Assembly: GCA_963627915.1 (NCBI GenBank)
Contig: CAVGCY010000055.1
Coordinates: 1 to 64,000, forward strand
Direction: 5' to 3'
DNA length: 64,000 nt
Source: CALACW01 sp963627915
GTDB taxonomy: Bacteria; Bacillota; Clostridia; Oscillospirales; Acutalibacteraceae
The notes under the pieces: generated by a model
Seen by the model: only the letters and a program-made list of their open reading frames with translations
Told to the model about the DNA's origin: nothing
The model's database searches: none
Position numbers and translations under genes: made by a program
In this document: piece by piece, positions 52,653 to 61,430 of the stretch
How positions within the stretch are numbered: position 1 is the first letter of the stretch
Layout of the letters: every line of letters begins with the position of its first letter

Positions 52653-54017
52653 TTATTCAATACTCGAAAGAACCTTTGCCGCCACCGGTCCTGCGTTCGC
52701 AAGCCCGCCGCCCGCATTTTCAACCACTACCGCAAACGCGTACGGAAAATCTTCATCCTCAGAAAAACCGACAAACCATGCATGCGGTTTTTTATCGTCT
52801 CCGACTTCGGCAGTACCCGTTTTTCCGCAAAGGGTCAAGCCGTCGAACCGATAATCGCCGTAATAATTTTCAACATTCGAACGAAGAAGCGTTTTCATCG
52901 TTGAAGCAACAGACGGAGATATGTTAATCCCCGAATCCTTATTTTCGTTTTTATAAACAACGTTTCCCTTTTCACCCGAAACGGAATCCACAAAATACGG
53001 CGTTATACTCGTTCCGCCGTTGGCGATCGCGCCCATATAAAGCATCATCGAGTAAGGGTTTACAAGCGTCGTGTACTGACCTATGCCCGCCCAGCCGAGA
53101 TCCGCTTTGCTTATTCCGTCGGCAAGATTAAAACGGCTTGATGAGGTGTCTACCCTGCTCGAATTGTACGACCTGCCCATACCCGTCTGCTCAAACGCGG
53201 CAGTCAGCTTCTCGCTTCCGAGTTCATCCGCAATCTGAGCAAAAGCCGAATTGCATGAACAATTCAGAGCCTCCTCGAATGTCACCGTACCGTGAACGTC
53301 ATTGCATATAACCTTTCCGTCGCCCGAGTCGTACTCTCCGGTACATTCGAACGTTCGGGTAAATATATCGCCTATATTTTCAACTGCGGCAAGCGCGGTA
53401 ACCGTTTTAAACGTCGACCCCGGAACATAAAGACCGTTAAAAAGCCTGTTTATGTATATACCGTCATATTTTCCGGTATCGTCGGAATCGATATCGTCCG
53501 GCTTATCGAGAATATCAAACGACGGAGCGGAAACGGCGCATATAATCTCGCCGGTTTTGTAATTGTATACGCCTACCGTGCCTTTTCTTCCGTCAAGAGC
53601 GTTATAAGCGGTAACGCACAGATTCGCGTCAAGCGTCAGCTTCATCGAATTTTTATCCTCCGCGTTTACGCCGAAAATAAGACTGTATCCCGAAAGCTCT
53701 TTTTTATAATTAGCCTGGATTCCGTCGGCTATAAATCCGCTGTTATCGCCGAGTATATGAAGCATTGCTTTTCTGATATTTTTATTATCGGAATAATACC
53801 TTTCGCCGTCCTTTGAATATGACAGCACTTCCCCGTTTTTATCATATATATCTCCGCCAGATGTCAGAATACCATGGGTGAACAGATGATTGTTTGCCGT
53901 TTTCAAAGCGTATTCCTCCGCATGTGCGAATATCGAAAAAATAAGGAGAACCGCGGCTGCCGTAAATACTGCGGAGAGAACGGCTATAATAAATACGCGT
54001 TTATTTATCGTTTTCAT
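52653..54017 (-). CDS. Class B penicillin-binding protein (transpeptidase)
   Basis: Peptidoglycan transpeptidase of the PbpA type. Residues 9-32 are a membrane anchor. A short N-terminal domain (ILTSGGDIYDKNGEVLS) is followed by the transpeptidase domain. The active serine is in PGSTFKTV near residue 201, SCNSAF near 255 is the SxN motif and CGKTGTAEV near 397 is KTG. The 454 residues are short for class B and match the FHA-RodA-PbpA clusters of Actinobacteria and Clostridia. The ATG overlaps the rodA stop (ATGA). The RodA-type partner supplies the glycosyltransferase. Confidence 0.94.
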   Translation of the reverse strand: MKTINKRVFIIAVLSAVFTAAAVLLIFSIFAHAEEYALKTANNHLFTHGILTSGGDIYDKNGEVLSYSKDGERYYSDNKNIRKAMLHILGDNSGFIADGIQANYKKELSGYSLIFGVNAEDKNSMKLTLDANLCVTAYNALDGRKGTVGVYNYKTGEIICAVSAPSFDILDKPDDIDSDDTGKYDGIYINRLFNGLYVPGSTFKTVTALAAVENIGDIFTRTFECTGEYDSGDGKVICNDVHGTVTFEEALNCSCNSAFAQIADELGSEKLTAAFEQTGMGRSYNSSRVDTSSSRFNLADGISKADLGWAGIGQYTTLVNPYSMMLYMGAIANGGTSITPYFVDSVSGEKGNVVYKNENKDSGINISPSVASTMKTLLRSNVENYYGDYRFDGLTLCGKTGTAEVGDDKKPHAWFVGFSEDEDFPYAFAVVVENAGGGLANAGPVAAKVLSSIE

Positions 54018-55303
54018 CTCTTACCCGCCCTCTTTCTTGAAAAAAGTCCGGGATAGCTTCTGGAATCGGCGGCCTTTATAAAAGCAAGAAGTCCCCATGC
54101 GCATATCATGCTCGAGCCTCCCCTGCTTATAAACGGGAGAGTAACGCCCGTCATAGGCAGAAAATCCGTTACTCCGAAAACATTAAGAGCAGTCTGAACG
54201 AGAAGCATTCCCGCCGCGGCGCACGAAGCTATCGAGAAAAAAGTACTGCGAGCGTATTTTGCATTATACACGGCATAAACGCTGAGCGCGGCGATTGTAA
54301 ACACAACGAGAAACGCGGTAAGCATGCCCATCTCCTCACCCATAAGTCCGAATACGAGATCCTCGCTTGCGGCGAATACGTTACGGAGATATCCCTTGCC
54401 GAGACCGACTCCGAAAAATCCGCCCGATGCAAAGTAAATAAGCGTCCTCGTCTGCTGATATCCGGAGGAGTTCATATACTCCCAAATATGTCTGTAATTC
54501 TGAAATCTCGATAAAACATACGGTTTTACCGTTATAATAAGTATTCCGCCCAAAAGTGCGGCGGCTCCTATCAGGAATAACGTTTTGATATCGCCCGAAC
54601 GCATAAAAGCTATAAGAATAAACGTTGCAAAGAATATAAGCGCCGTTCCGAAATCGAACATCAGAAACAAAAGCCCCACACACGCAACGGAGAACACTAT
54701 ATACGAAAGCAGCGAACGAGTATTTTGCAGTTTATCAAGCGTCGCCGCTCCGACATATATAAACGCAAGCTTTACTATCTCCGAGGGCTGAATCGAAATT
54801 CCGTGAAAATAAACCCAGTTTTTAGCTCCGTTCACAGGCTCCGCAATAAGATACGTAAGAGCGAGCAATCCTATAGCGGCAATCGCCATCGGTATACGCA
54901 TGTAAGCCGTACGTTTCGTATCCCGCATAAATTGAACCATTGCAATAAACAACACAAGCCCCGCAATTACAGCGACAAACTGAACCTTGAGTTTTTCCGG
55001 CGACGCGCCCGCGGTAAGGAACAGACTTATCGAGGAGAGGGTAAAAGCGGTCATTTCAATTCCTACGTGCATATTTATAACAATCGCAAACACAAAGAAG
55101 TAAACCCATTCGATTATCACATATGCGGAAAAAATAATTACGGTTTGCGTAAAATAATCGCTGTCACTGTCGCTTAAAAGCGTTAATGACGCAAGAAGCT
55201 GAAATGCGGTTATGCATATCATAATTATAAGATTGACAAGTCCGTAAACGCTGCCCGGTCTGCCGTATGACATTTTCACGCCCCCGGCACTGTTTTTTTT
55301 CAT
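54014..55303 (-). CDS. SEDS peptidoglycan glycosyltransferase (RodA/FtsW/SpoVE family)
   Basis: A 429-residue multi-pass SEDS protein with about ten transmembrane helices. Family motifs are YFHGISIQPSEIVKLAFI, the GKGYLRNVFAASEDLVFGLM loop and the final DFLPMTGVTLPFISRGGSSM. SEDS proteins polymerise lipid II with a class B PBP, encoded next door. The ATG at 55303 overlaps the FHA stop (ATGA); ATG 55273 is an alternative. RodA, FtsW and SpoVE cannot be told apart here. Confidence 0.95.
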   Translation of the reverse strand: MKKNSAGGVKMSYGRPGSVYGLVNLIIMICITAFQLLASLTLLSDSDSDYFTQTVIIFSAYVIIEWVYFFVFAIVINMHVGIEMTAFTLSSISLFLTAGASPEKLKVQFVAVIAGLVLFIAMVQFMRDTKRTAYMRIPMAIAAIGLLALTYLIAEPVNGAKNWVYFHGISIQPSEIVKLAFIYVGAATLDKLQNTRSLLSYIVFSVACVGLLFLMFDFGTALIFFATFILIAFMRSGDIKTLFLIGAAALLGGILIITVKPYVLSRFQNYRHIWEYMNSSGYQQTRTLIYFASGGFFGVGLGKGYLRNVFAASEDLVFGLMGEEMGMLTAFLVVFTIAALSVYAVYNAKYARSTFFSIASCAAAGMLLVQTALNVFGVTDFLPMTGVTLPFISRGGSSMICAWGLLAFIKAADSRSYPGLFSRKRAGKR

Positions 55304-55836
55304 CTTGCGTTACGCCCCCTTGTATCAGAACGCACGGAATTATGTCCGGACGAAACTTTGTGCGTTTTTTCTCCTCTCGAAGCTCGTCTTTTCGACACCC
55401 TGACATTCTTTGCTCTGCCGCCGCCCGCTCGTGAAGCCGGCGGCTCGCCGTCATAAAAAGTAAATTCGCCCGCGCCTATCTGTATAACATCTCCGCTTTT
55501 AAGCTCGGACTTTCTGTCAATTGCCTTTCCGTTTACAAACGTACCGTACGACGAATGAGTATCGTATATCATCCATCCGTTCTGAGAATTTGACAGCACA
55601 GCGTGAAAGCGCGACACCGACATATACGTCAGCACAATATCACACGTCTTAGCCTTGCCTATCGACGTTTCCGCATGGCTGATATCAATAAGTCCGCCGT
55701 CGAAATCGTCAACAAGAGTCGCCTTTATCGTACGTTTCGCAGGACGTATAAACAGCGAAACAACAGAAACTGCAAGAATTATAAAAAGCAGTGCAAACAT
55801 AACGGCTCTTATTACGAAAGCAGTTGTAAACGTCAT
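55300..55836 (-). CDS. Membrane-anchored FHA-domain protein
   Basis: The 178-residue protein has an N-terminal membrane helix (FALLFIILAVSVVSLFI). A forkhead-associated domain (about 40-130) carries the phosphothreonine-binding motifs IGKAKTCDIVLTYMSVSRFH, YDTHSSYGTFVNG and SGDVIQIGAGEF. A basic, Ser/Arg/Gly-rich tail of about 45 residues ends the protein. FHA domains read Ser/Thr kinase marks; in Mycobacterium and Clostridia such proteins sit beside rodA and pbpA and tune cell-wall synthesis. No Ser/Thr kinase gene is in the window. GGGAGG precedes the ATG. Confidence 0.93.
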   Translation of the reverse strand: MTFTTAFVIRAVMFALLFIILAVSVVSLFIRPAKRTIKATLVDDFDGGLIDISHAETSIGKAKTCDIVLTYMSVSRFHAVLSNSQNGWMIYDTHSSYGTFVNGKAIDRKSELKSGDVIQIGAGEFTFYDGEPPASRAGGGRAKNVRVSKRRASRGEKTHKVSSGHNSVRSDTRGRNAR

Positions 55837-55880
55837 GCAAATTTCCTCCCGCCGACCGATAATTTAAATAACACATGTAT

Positions 55881-55909
55881 ATAATATATTTATTTATATA
55901 AAAAGTCAA
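55881..55909 (-). promoter_or_regulatory. Promoter of the FHA-RodA-PBP run
   Basis: Minus-strand TTGACT (55904-55909), 17-base spacer, TATTAT (55881-55886). Confidence 0.8.
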
Positions 55910-55943
55910 CAACGTTTAAAATTATTACAGCAAAATTACAATA

Positions 55944-55971
55944 TTGACTTACCCTGCGAATTGTGTATAAT
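55944..55971 (+). promoter_or_regulatory. Promoter of the aldose epimerase gene
   Basis: TTGACT (55944-55949), 16-base spacer, TATAAT (55966-55971); it diverges from the FHA promoter with 34 bases between the -35 boxes. Confidence 0.8.
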
Positions 55972-56008
55972 TATCGATAGTATCAATAATAAACTCGGAG
56001 GCTTGATT

Positions 56009-57055
56009 ATGTCTGTAAAAAAGATATTTTTCGGAGAAAAACCGAACGGAGATAAAATAGAAAAATACATAATAGAAAATATAAACGGCACCAAAGCGGG
56101 GATTCTCACTCTCGGAGCCACTCTCGCCGATATGATTGTCAGGGATAAAAACTCCGGTGAAAGGGACGTTGCCTTGGGCTTTGACAGTCTTGAGGGCTAT
56201 CTCACACTCTGGGATTATCAGGGGGCGGTTGTCGGTCCGTGCGCAAACAGAATCGGAGGCGCGTCTTTTGAAATCGATGGAAAAAAATACGCCGTTACGG
56301 CGAACGAAAAGGGTATAACATGTCTACACTCCGCCGGCGAATTTAACAATGCCGTTTGGAATGCCGACATTATAGATGACAAGTCGATTTCCTTTACATA
56401 CAGAAGCCCCGACAAAGTAAACGGTTTCCCCGGAAATATTGACGCGAAGGTTACGTATACCCTTTCAGACAATAACGAACTCAGCATAGATTACGAAGCG
56501 GTTTCCGACAAAAAAACGCCCATAAACCTCACAAATCATGCATATTTCAATTTAAACGGATACGACGGCGGCGACATTCTCTCACATACGCTTAAACTTA
56601 ACTGTTCACACTTTACTCCCGTTGACAAAAACAGTATTCCAACCGGCGAAATAAAAGATGTAAAGGGAACGCCCTTTGCATTCACAACGGCAAAAAAAAT
56701 AGGTCTTGACATTGACAAAAAGGACGAACAGCTCATATTCACGGGCGGATTTGACCATAATTTCTGCATAGACGGATTCGACGGCGGTTTAAGAGAAGCC
56801 GCCGAAGCATACAGTGAAGAATCGGGCATATGCCTTAACGTACTCACAACGCTCCCGGGCGTTCAGTTCTACGCGGGCAACTTTCTTAAAGGCGACAAGG
56901 GCAAAAACGGCGTTCCCATGAACTATAGAAGCGGATTCTGCCTCGAAACTCAGTATTACCCCGACAGCGTAAACAGACCCGAATTTCCGTCCTGCATATT
57001 TGACGCAGGTGAAAAATACACTTCAAAGACCGTTTTTAAATTTTCTGTCAAGTAA
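56009..57055 (+). CDS. galM: Aldose 1-epimerase (galactose mutarotase)
   Basis: Interconverts alpha and beta anomers of galactose and other aldoses, feeding the Leloir pathway. The 348-residue protein contains GILTLGATLADMIVRDK, VVGPCANRIGGASFEIDGK, LTNHAYFNLNG (a catalytic His), FTGGFDHNFCIDG and GVQFYAGNFLKGDKGK, which matches the GalM signature. ATG 56009 has GGAGG 7 bases upstream. No other gal genes are adjacent. Confidence 0.95.
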   Translation: MSVKKIFFGEKPNGDKIEKYIIENINGTKAGILTLGATLADMIVRDKNSGERDVALGFDSLEGYLTLWDYQGAVVGPCANRIGGASFEIDGKKYAVTANEKGITCLHSAGEFNNAVWNADIIDDKSISFTYRSPDKVNGFPGNIDAKVTYTLSDNNELSIDYEAVSDKKTPINLTNHAYFNLNGYDGGDILSHTLKLNCSHFTPVDKNSIPTGEIKDVKGTPFAFTTAKKIGLDIDKKDEQLIFTGGFDHNFCIDGFDGGLREAAEAYSEESGICLNVLTTLPGVQFYAGNFLKGDKGKNGVPMNYRSGFCLETQYYPDSVNRPEFPSCIFDAGEKYTSKTVFKFSVK

Positions 57056-57092
57056 ATTTAAGGATACTTCAAGAATTTTTATTTATAATTAC

Positions 57093-57119
57093 AGTCGGAG
57101 CGTTATGTGCGTTCCGGCT
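57093..57119 (+). terminator. Terminator after galM
   Basis: AGTCGGAGCG pairs with CGTTCCGGCT (with two G-U pairs) across a short loop; T-rich sequence follows. Confidence 0.6.
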
Positions 57120-57141
57120 GATTCGTTTACATATTTTTAAC

Positions 57142-57170
57142 TTGACTTAACTTTATAAATATTATATTAT
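57142..57170 (+). promoter_or_regulatory. Promoter of the surface-protein/RR-HK-htrA unit
   Basis: TTGACT (57142-57147), 17-base spacer, TATTAT (57165-57170), with an overlapping TATAAT at 57168. The next clear promoter downstream was not found. Confidence 0.65.
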
Positions 57171-57223
57171 AATATTTGACGATCGAAGAGCGGGACAGCT
57201 TCGGTTTGATAGGAGTAGATTTT

Positions 57224-59110
57224 ATGAAATTTCGCAGAATAACAGCGTTAATACTCGCCGCCGTAATGATGATTCCCGCATTATCGTTTGCGGCTTCGGC
57301 TATCGTGCTTGCCGAAACGCAATATAACTATAACGAGGCAAATCCTTCCTGGCTTAAGGATCTTGTTGTTATGGAACAGCTCAATTTAGATGACGCGGTC
57401 GAAGGAAAGCTTAACAAGATTTCACCCGACGCGGAGTATGAATATACCGAAACAGCCGAAACATTCAAAGAAACCGTCGCTTACTATGACATGCTCTACA
57501 GACTTGACGAGGACTCGAGGAAAGCGGCTTATTTATATGTTCTCGATTATCTTAATCTCTTTTCTTCCGCTTCAAGCGGAAGCGTTTCGGATGAGTATAT
57601 TAAATACTGGCTTGAAAGCGCGGGAATCGTATATCCCGAACAGGAAACCTCTCTCACTCCCGTGCTTGCGCGCGCGCTCTATTCGCTGCTCACGTCATCC
57701 GATTCAAAATATACCGTGGAAAAGGGTACCGACCTCGAAACAGCCGTTATGGCGTACGCTGCAGAAGCATTCGGAGTTGACATAAACACGCTGCGCAAAT
57801 ATTCACAGGCGGAAATTCTTACGCTCGACCAGTACGTAACGGCGGCATGCCGCTACACGCTCTATCTGAAGGGCTATAAAGTCGACAAGGATACGGACGA
57901 AAAGGAAGTTGCCCGTCTGATGACGGTATATGTTATAGAAAGTCAGGGTATAGCCGTCGATCCGGATAATATAACATTTGACGAGCTTCAGACAAAATAC
58001 ACGACCGCTATGCTCGGCAAAATATACGGCGTAACCCCCGACCCCGACATGATGAAGCAGGCTGTGGATTCAAACTCCGTCGCTTCATATATTCTCCAGC
58101 TTATCGGAAAAAAATACAATTTAACAGTAAGAAGCAATCTTTCATATGACGAAATGTTCGTCCTTGTTCGCGACAACACGGATTATTTCAAATTAGAGGA
58201 CAACGAATTTTACGCCGATATCGATAAATATAAAGTCAATCTCGACTACAAACGCGAAAGAATCTGGGTCATGCCTACGGCAATTACCGATACGAACATC
58301 ACATCCGGCTGCGTGGTCGAAATATTCATAGACGGGCAGCAGGTAAAGGATAACTATTTTACGAAAGTATCGCTCGATACGTCAAAAGCATCTCAAACCG
58401 TAACCGTACGCGTTGATTATTACAAAACCGGTGAGGAAAAAAAGACTTCAAATTATTATCTTGAAGTTTATCAGGGAACGGAAGCTCCCCCGCAAAACGA
58501 CAATCCCATATCGGATATAATATCATCATCATCCGAGCGTATTAATCAAATAAAAGATTCCCTCGGCACGGATTCCGTATTTTCCGATATATTTCAGAAT
58601 ATCAACTTCAATCTGCCTCAGAGGGTTCTGAGCATAATGTCACTGCTTGTTCCCAGTTTCACAAACGGCCTCGGAAACGGATATCAGTATATAAAAAAAA
58701 TATTCGGCTTCGCTGACGACGCTCAGACCGGAACGATAACCACCGACAGTATAAGCGGAGTCGGAGGAGTCGAGAGCTACTTGCAGTCAGGCTCTTCGGG
58801 AGTCAGCATTCCCGTATCCACTCAGCTTATAACAAATAATTTGGTATCCTCCGGCTCACAGCATGTTACATATGCCGGCGTTGACAAATACGTCGTCGAG
58901 CCCGCTACGGGAAGCATCAGCTATACGGATACGGGAAGCGACAAAACATTCTCATTCGGAGATGAAAACGTCATTCTTGCGGTCGCACTTTTTATAATGG
59001 CAGCGGCAATAATAGCCGTCGGAATAGCATTCGCCGTGAAATTCAACGGCAAACGTTCATCCGGTTCGAGAAAGAAATCACATCGTAAGAGCCGAAGAAC
59101 AGGAAGATAA
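57224..59110 (+). CDS. Unknown membrane-anchored surface protein
   Basis: A 628-residue protein of type I topology. A signal peptide (RRITALILAAVMMIPALSFA) comes first, then a helical region (about 35-360), then a beta-sandwich resembling a cadherin-like domain (about 360-435, KRERIWVMPTAITDTN). A Ser/Asn/Gly-rich part follows, then a C-terminal transmembrane helix (VILAVALFIMAAAIIAVGIA) and a Lys/Arg/Ser tail of about 22 residues. No catalytic motif is visible. AGGAG precedes ATG 57224. It lies 42 bases before the CssR-like regulator, so it is probably part of the same transcript. It could be a sensor or substrate of that system, but this is conjecture. Confidence 0.8.
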   Translation: MKFRRITALILAAVMMIPALSFAASAIVLAETQYNYNEANPSWLKDLVVMEQLNLDDAVEGKLNKISPDAEYEYTETAETFKETVAYYDMLYRLDEDSRKAAYLYVLDYLNLFSSASSGSVSDEYIKYWLESAGIVYPEQETSLTPVLARALYSLLTSSDSKYTVEKGTDLETAVMAYAAEAFGVDINTLRKYSQAEILTLDQYVTAACRYTLYLKGYKVDKDTDEKEVARLMTVYVIESQGIAVDPDNITFDELQTKYTTAMLGKIYGVTPDPDMMKQAVDSNSVASYILQLIGKKYNLTVRSNLSYDEMFVLVRDNTDYFKLEDNEFYADIDKYKVNLDYKRERIWVMPTAITDTNITSGCVVEIFIDGQQVKDNYFTKVSLDTSKASQTVTVRVDYYKTGEEKKTSNYYLEVYQGTEAPPQNDNPISDIISSSSERINQIKDSLGTDSVFSDIFQNINFNLPQRVLSIMSLLVPSFTNGLGNGYQYIKKIFGFADDAQTGTITTDSISGVGGVESYLQSGSSGVSIPVSTQLITNNLVSSGSQHVTYAGVDKYVVEPATGSISYTDTGSDKTFSFGDENVILAVALFIMAAAIIAVGIAFAVKFNGKRSSGSRKKSHRKSRRTGR

Positions 59111-59152
59111 ACCAATTAATTTAATATTTCGGATAAAGAAGAGGAGAAAAAC

Positions 59153-59842
59153 ATGGCTAACGAAAAAATAATGATCGTCGACGACGACATTAACATCTGC
59201 GAACTTATACGTCTGTATCTCGAAAAAGAGAAATATACGACCGTAATTGTCAACGACGGTCTTGAGGCGGTACAGACATTCAACGAGGTTAATCCCGATC
59301 TCGTACTGCTTGATATAATGTTGCCCGGACTTGACGGATGGCAGGTTTGCAGAAAAATAAGAAACAATTCCAACGTTCCCATTATAATGCTTTCGGCAAA
59401 AAGCGAAACGTTCGATAAATGTCTTGCTCTCGAACTCGGCGCGGACGACTATATATCAAAACCCTTTGAAACAAAAGAGGTTCTTGCAAGAATCAAAGCG
59501 GTTCTGAGACGTTCGGCTTCCGTTATGACCGAGCAGGTCAACGAGGTTCACTATGACAAGCTGTCGATTAACATCACGAACTATGAGCTTAAAGTCAACG
59601 GAGTCGTTGTGGATACTCCGCCAAAAGAGCTTGAGCTTATTTTCCACCTTGCAAGCAATCCGAACCGCGTATTTACAAGGGATCAGCTTCTTGACGAGGT
59701 ATGGGGATTCGACTATTACGGAGATTCAAGAACCGTCGACGTCCACGTAAAAAGACTTCGTGAGAAATTTGAGGGAGTATCCGACAAATGGGAGCTTAAA
59801 ACCGTTTGGTCGGTAGGATATAAATTTGAAACAAAGGATTGA
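59153..59842 (+). CDS. OmpR-type response regulator (CssR/VicR-like)
   Basis: A 229-residue regulator. Receiver: IMIVDDDINICELIRLYLEK, phospho-acceptor in DLVLLDIMLPGLDGWQ, IIMLSAKSETFDKCLALELG and YISKPFETKEV. The C-terminal winged helix is typical (TPPKELELIFHLASNPNRVF, DSRTVDVHVKRLREKF). GAGGAG precedes the ATG. The kinase and an HtrA protease follow, as in the CssRS secretion-stress system. Confidence 0.95.
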   Translation: MANEKIMIVDDDINICELIRLYLEKEKYTTVIVNDGLEAVQTFNEVNPDLVLLDIMLPGLDGWQVCRKIRNNSNVPIIMLSAKSETFDKCLALELGADDYISKPFETKEVLARIKAVLRRSASVMTEQVNEVHYDKLSINITNYELKVNGVVVDTPPKELELIFHLASNPNRVFTRDQLLDEVWGFDYYGDSRTVDVHVKRLREKFEGVSDKWELKTVWSVGYKFETKD

Positions 59843-59851
59843 GATATCCAA

Positions 59852-61369
59852 GTGAATAAGTCGGACGACAAAATACCGGCGTCCATCCCGAAACAGAGCG
59901 TATCGCTGTTTAATAAATATTTCAAATTTTTCTCGGTCACGTTTCTGATTTGCCTTACCCTGCTAAGTCTTACGCTTATGTTTTTCATAGCCGACTATTG
60001 GGAGGATCAGAAAAAACTTGATTTGTACAATGCCGCAAGTAACGTTGCGGCATTTTGTTCAAATTCGACCGAGATGAGCGATGACGGGGAGTACGGAGAA
60101 ACGCTGAAAAACACCATTAACAACATAGCCGGGGTTTCCGGCGCGGACATTCTTATTGTAAACTCACAGCCCGATAACGCATATGTAAAATACTGCGGCT
60201 GCGCGGACAAGAGCGAGGGCGAATCCGTCTGCAAAAAACACAGAGGAATAAAAATTCCCGGGGAGATTATAACAAGCATGCTTGTTGAGGATCAGTTTAC
60301 AAACGTCGGTACGCTCTCGGGAACGCTTAAAAACAATCATTTTATCGCTTCATCAAAAATTCTTGACAAAAACAGGAATACAATCGCCGTCGTAATTGTC
60401 ATACAACAGTTAAGCAGCGGCCTTAAACCGTATCTCGAATCATTCATAAAAACATTTACGGTCGCAATCGTTGTCTCGCTCTTTACGGTCAGTATCGGAG
60501 TTTACATAGCGGCATACTCGCTTACCAAACCCATGAAGCAGATAGCCGAAGCTACGCGTCATTTTTCGGACGGTGATTTCAGCTTTCGCATTAAAGTCCA
60601 TCAGGGAAAGCAGAGCGTACGCGAAATAGACGAACTTCAATATGCGTTCAACTCAATGGCGGACGCGCTCGAGGATCTTGAAAAATCGCGTTCGAGTTTT
60701 GTCGCAAACGTTTCGCACGAATTAAAAACGCCTATGACCACTATAGGCGGATTTATCGACGGAATGATTGACGGAACGATTGACGAGGAACGGCGCGGAT
60801 ATTATTTAAAAATAGTTTCCGATGAAGTAAAAAGGCTCTCCCGACTTGTCGTTTCAATGCTCAACATGTCAAAAATAGAATCCGGAGAATTAACGCTCAA
60901 CGTTTCAAAATTCAATATATCGGATATGCTTTTAAAAATATTCCTGTCATTTGAACGCCAGCTTGAAGCTAAAAAAATAAACGTCGAGGGACTTGTCAAG
61001 CTTGGAAGCGTAAGCATTGAAGCAGACCCGGACATGATAAATCAGGTTTTTTACAATCTTGTCGACAATGCCGTCAAGTTCACGGATTACGGCGGAACCA
61101 TTTCCATAAAAACAGAAACGGACGGAGAATATTTCACCGCATACCTTAAAAATACGGGCAAGGGAATCAGCCCCGAGGATCTTGAAAGAATTTTCGACAG
61201 ATTCTACAAGGCTGACAAATCACGCTCGCTCGACTCAAAAAGCGCGGGGCTCGGATTATTTATAGTTAAAAGTATAGTCGAGCTTCACGACGGAAAAATA
61301 TATGCTGACAGCGTTCAAAATGAATTTACACAATTTACAGTTAAATTAAAGGTACGGCTTATACAATAA
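59852..61369 (+). CDS. Sensor histidine kinase (CssS-like)
   Basis: A 505-residue kinase. TM1 is about 30-52 (FSVTFLICLTLLSLTLMFFI). An extracytoplasmic loop of about 140 residues has a Cys-containing stretch (KYCGCADKSEGESVCKK). TM2 is about 200-222, then HAMP (SLTKPMKQIAEATRHFSDGD), H box FVANVSHELKTPMTTIGGFI, N box VFYNLVDNAVKFTDYGG and G box AGLGLFIVKSIVELHDGK. GTG start at 59852, 9 bases after the regulator stop. It could sense misfolded or oxidised exported protein through the loop cysteines (inference). Confidence 0.94.
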   Translation: MNKSDDKIPASIPKQSVSLFNKYFKFFSVTFLICLTLLSLTLMFFIADYWEDQKKLDLYNAASNVAAFCSNSTEMSDDGEYGETLKNTINNIAGVSGADILIVNSQPDNAYVKYCGCADKSEGESVCKKHRGIKIPGEIITSMLVEDQFTNVGTLSGTLKNNHFIASSKILDKNRNTIAVVIVIQQLSSGLKPYLESFIKTFTVAIVVSLFTVSIGVYIAAYSLTKPMKQIAEATRHFSDGDFSFRIKVHQGKQSVREIDELQYAFNSMADALEDLEKSRSSFVANVSHELKTPMTTIGGFIDGMIDGTIDEERRGYYLKIVSDEVKRLSRLVVSMLNMSKIESGELTLNVSKFNISDMLLKIFLSFERQLEAKKINVEGLVKLGSVSIEADPDMINQVFYNLVDNAVKFTDYGGTISIKTETDGEYFTAYLKNTGKGISPEDLERIFDRFYKADKSRSLDSKSAGLGLFIVKSIVELHDGKIYADSVQNEFTQFTVKLKVRLIQ

Positions 61370-61430
61370 GGGCAGAAAGTACAAAACATACTTTCACAAA
61401 AAAGCCAATTTTATCAAGGAGGTCTTTTTT

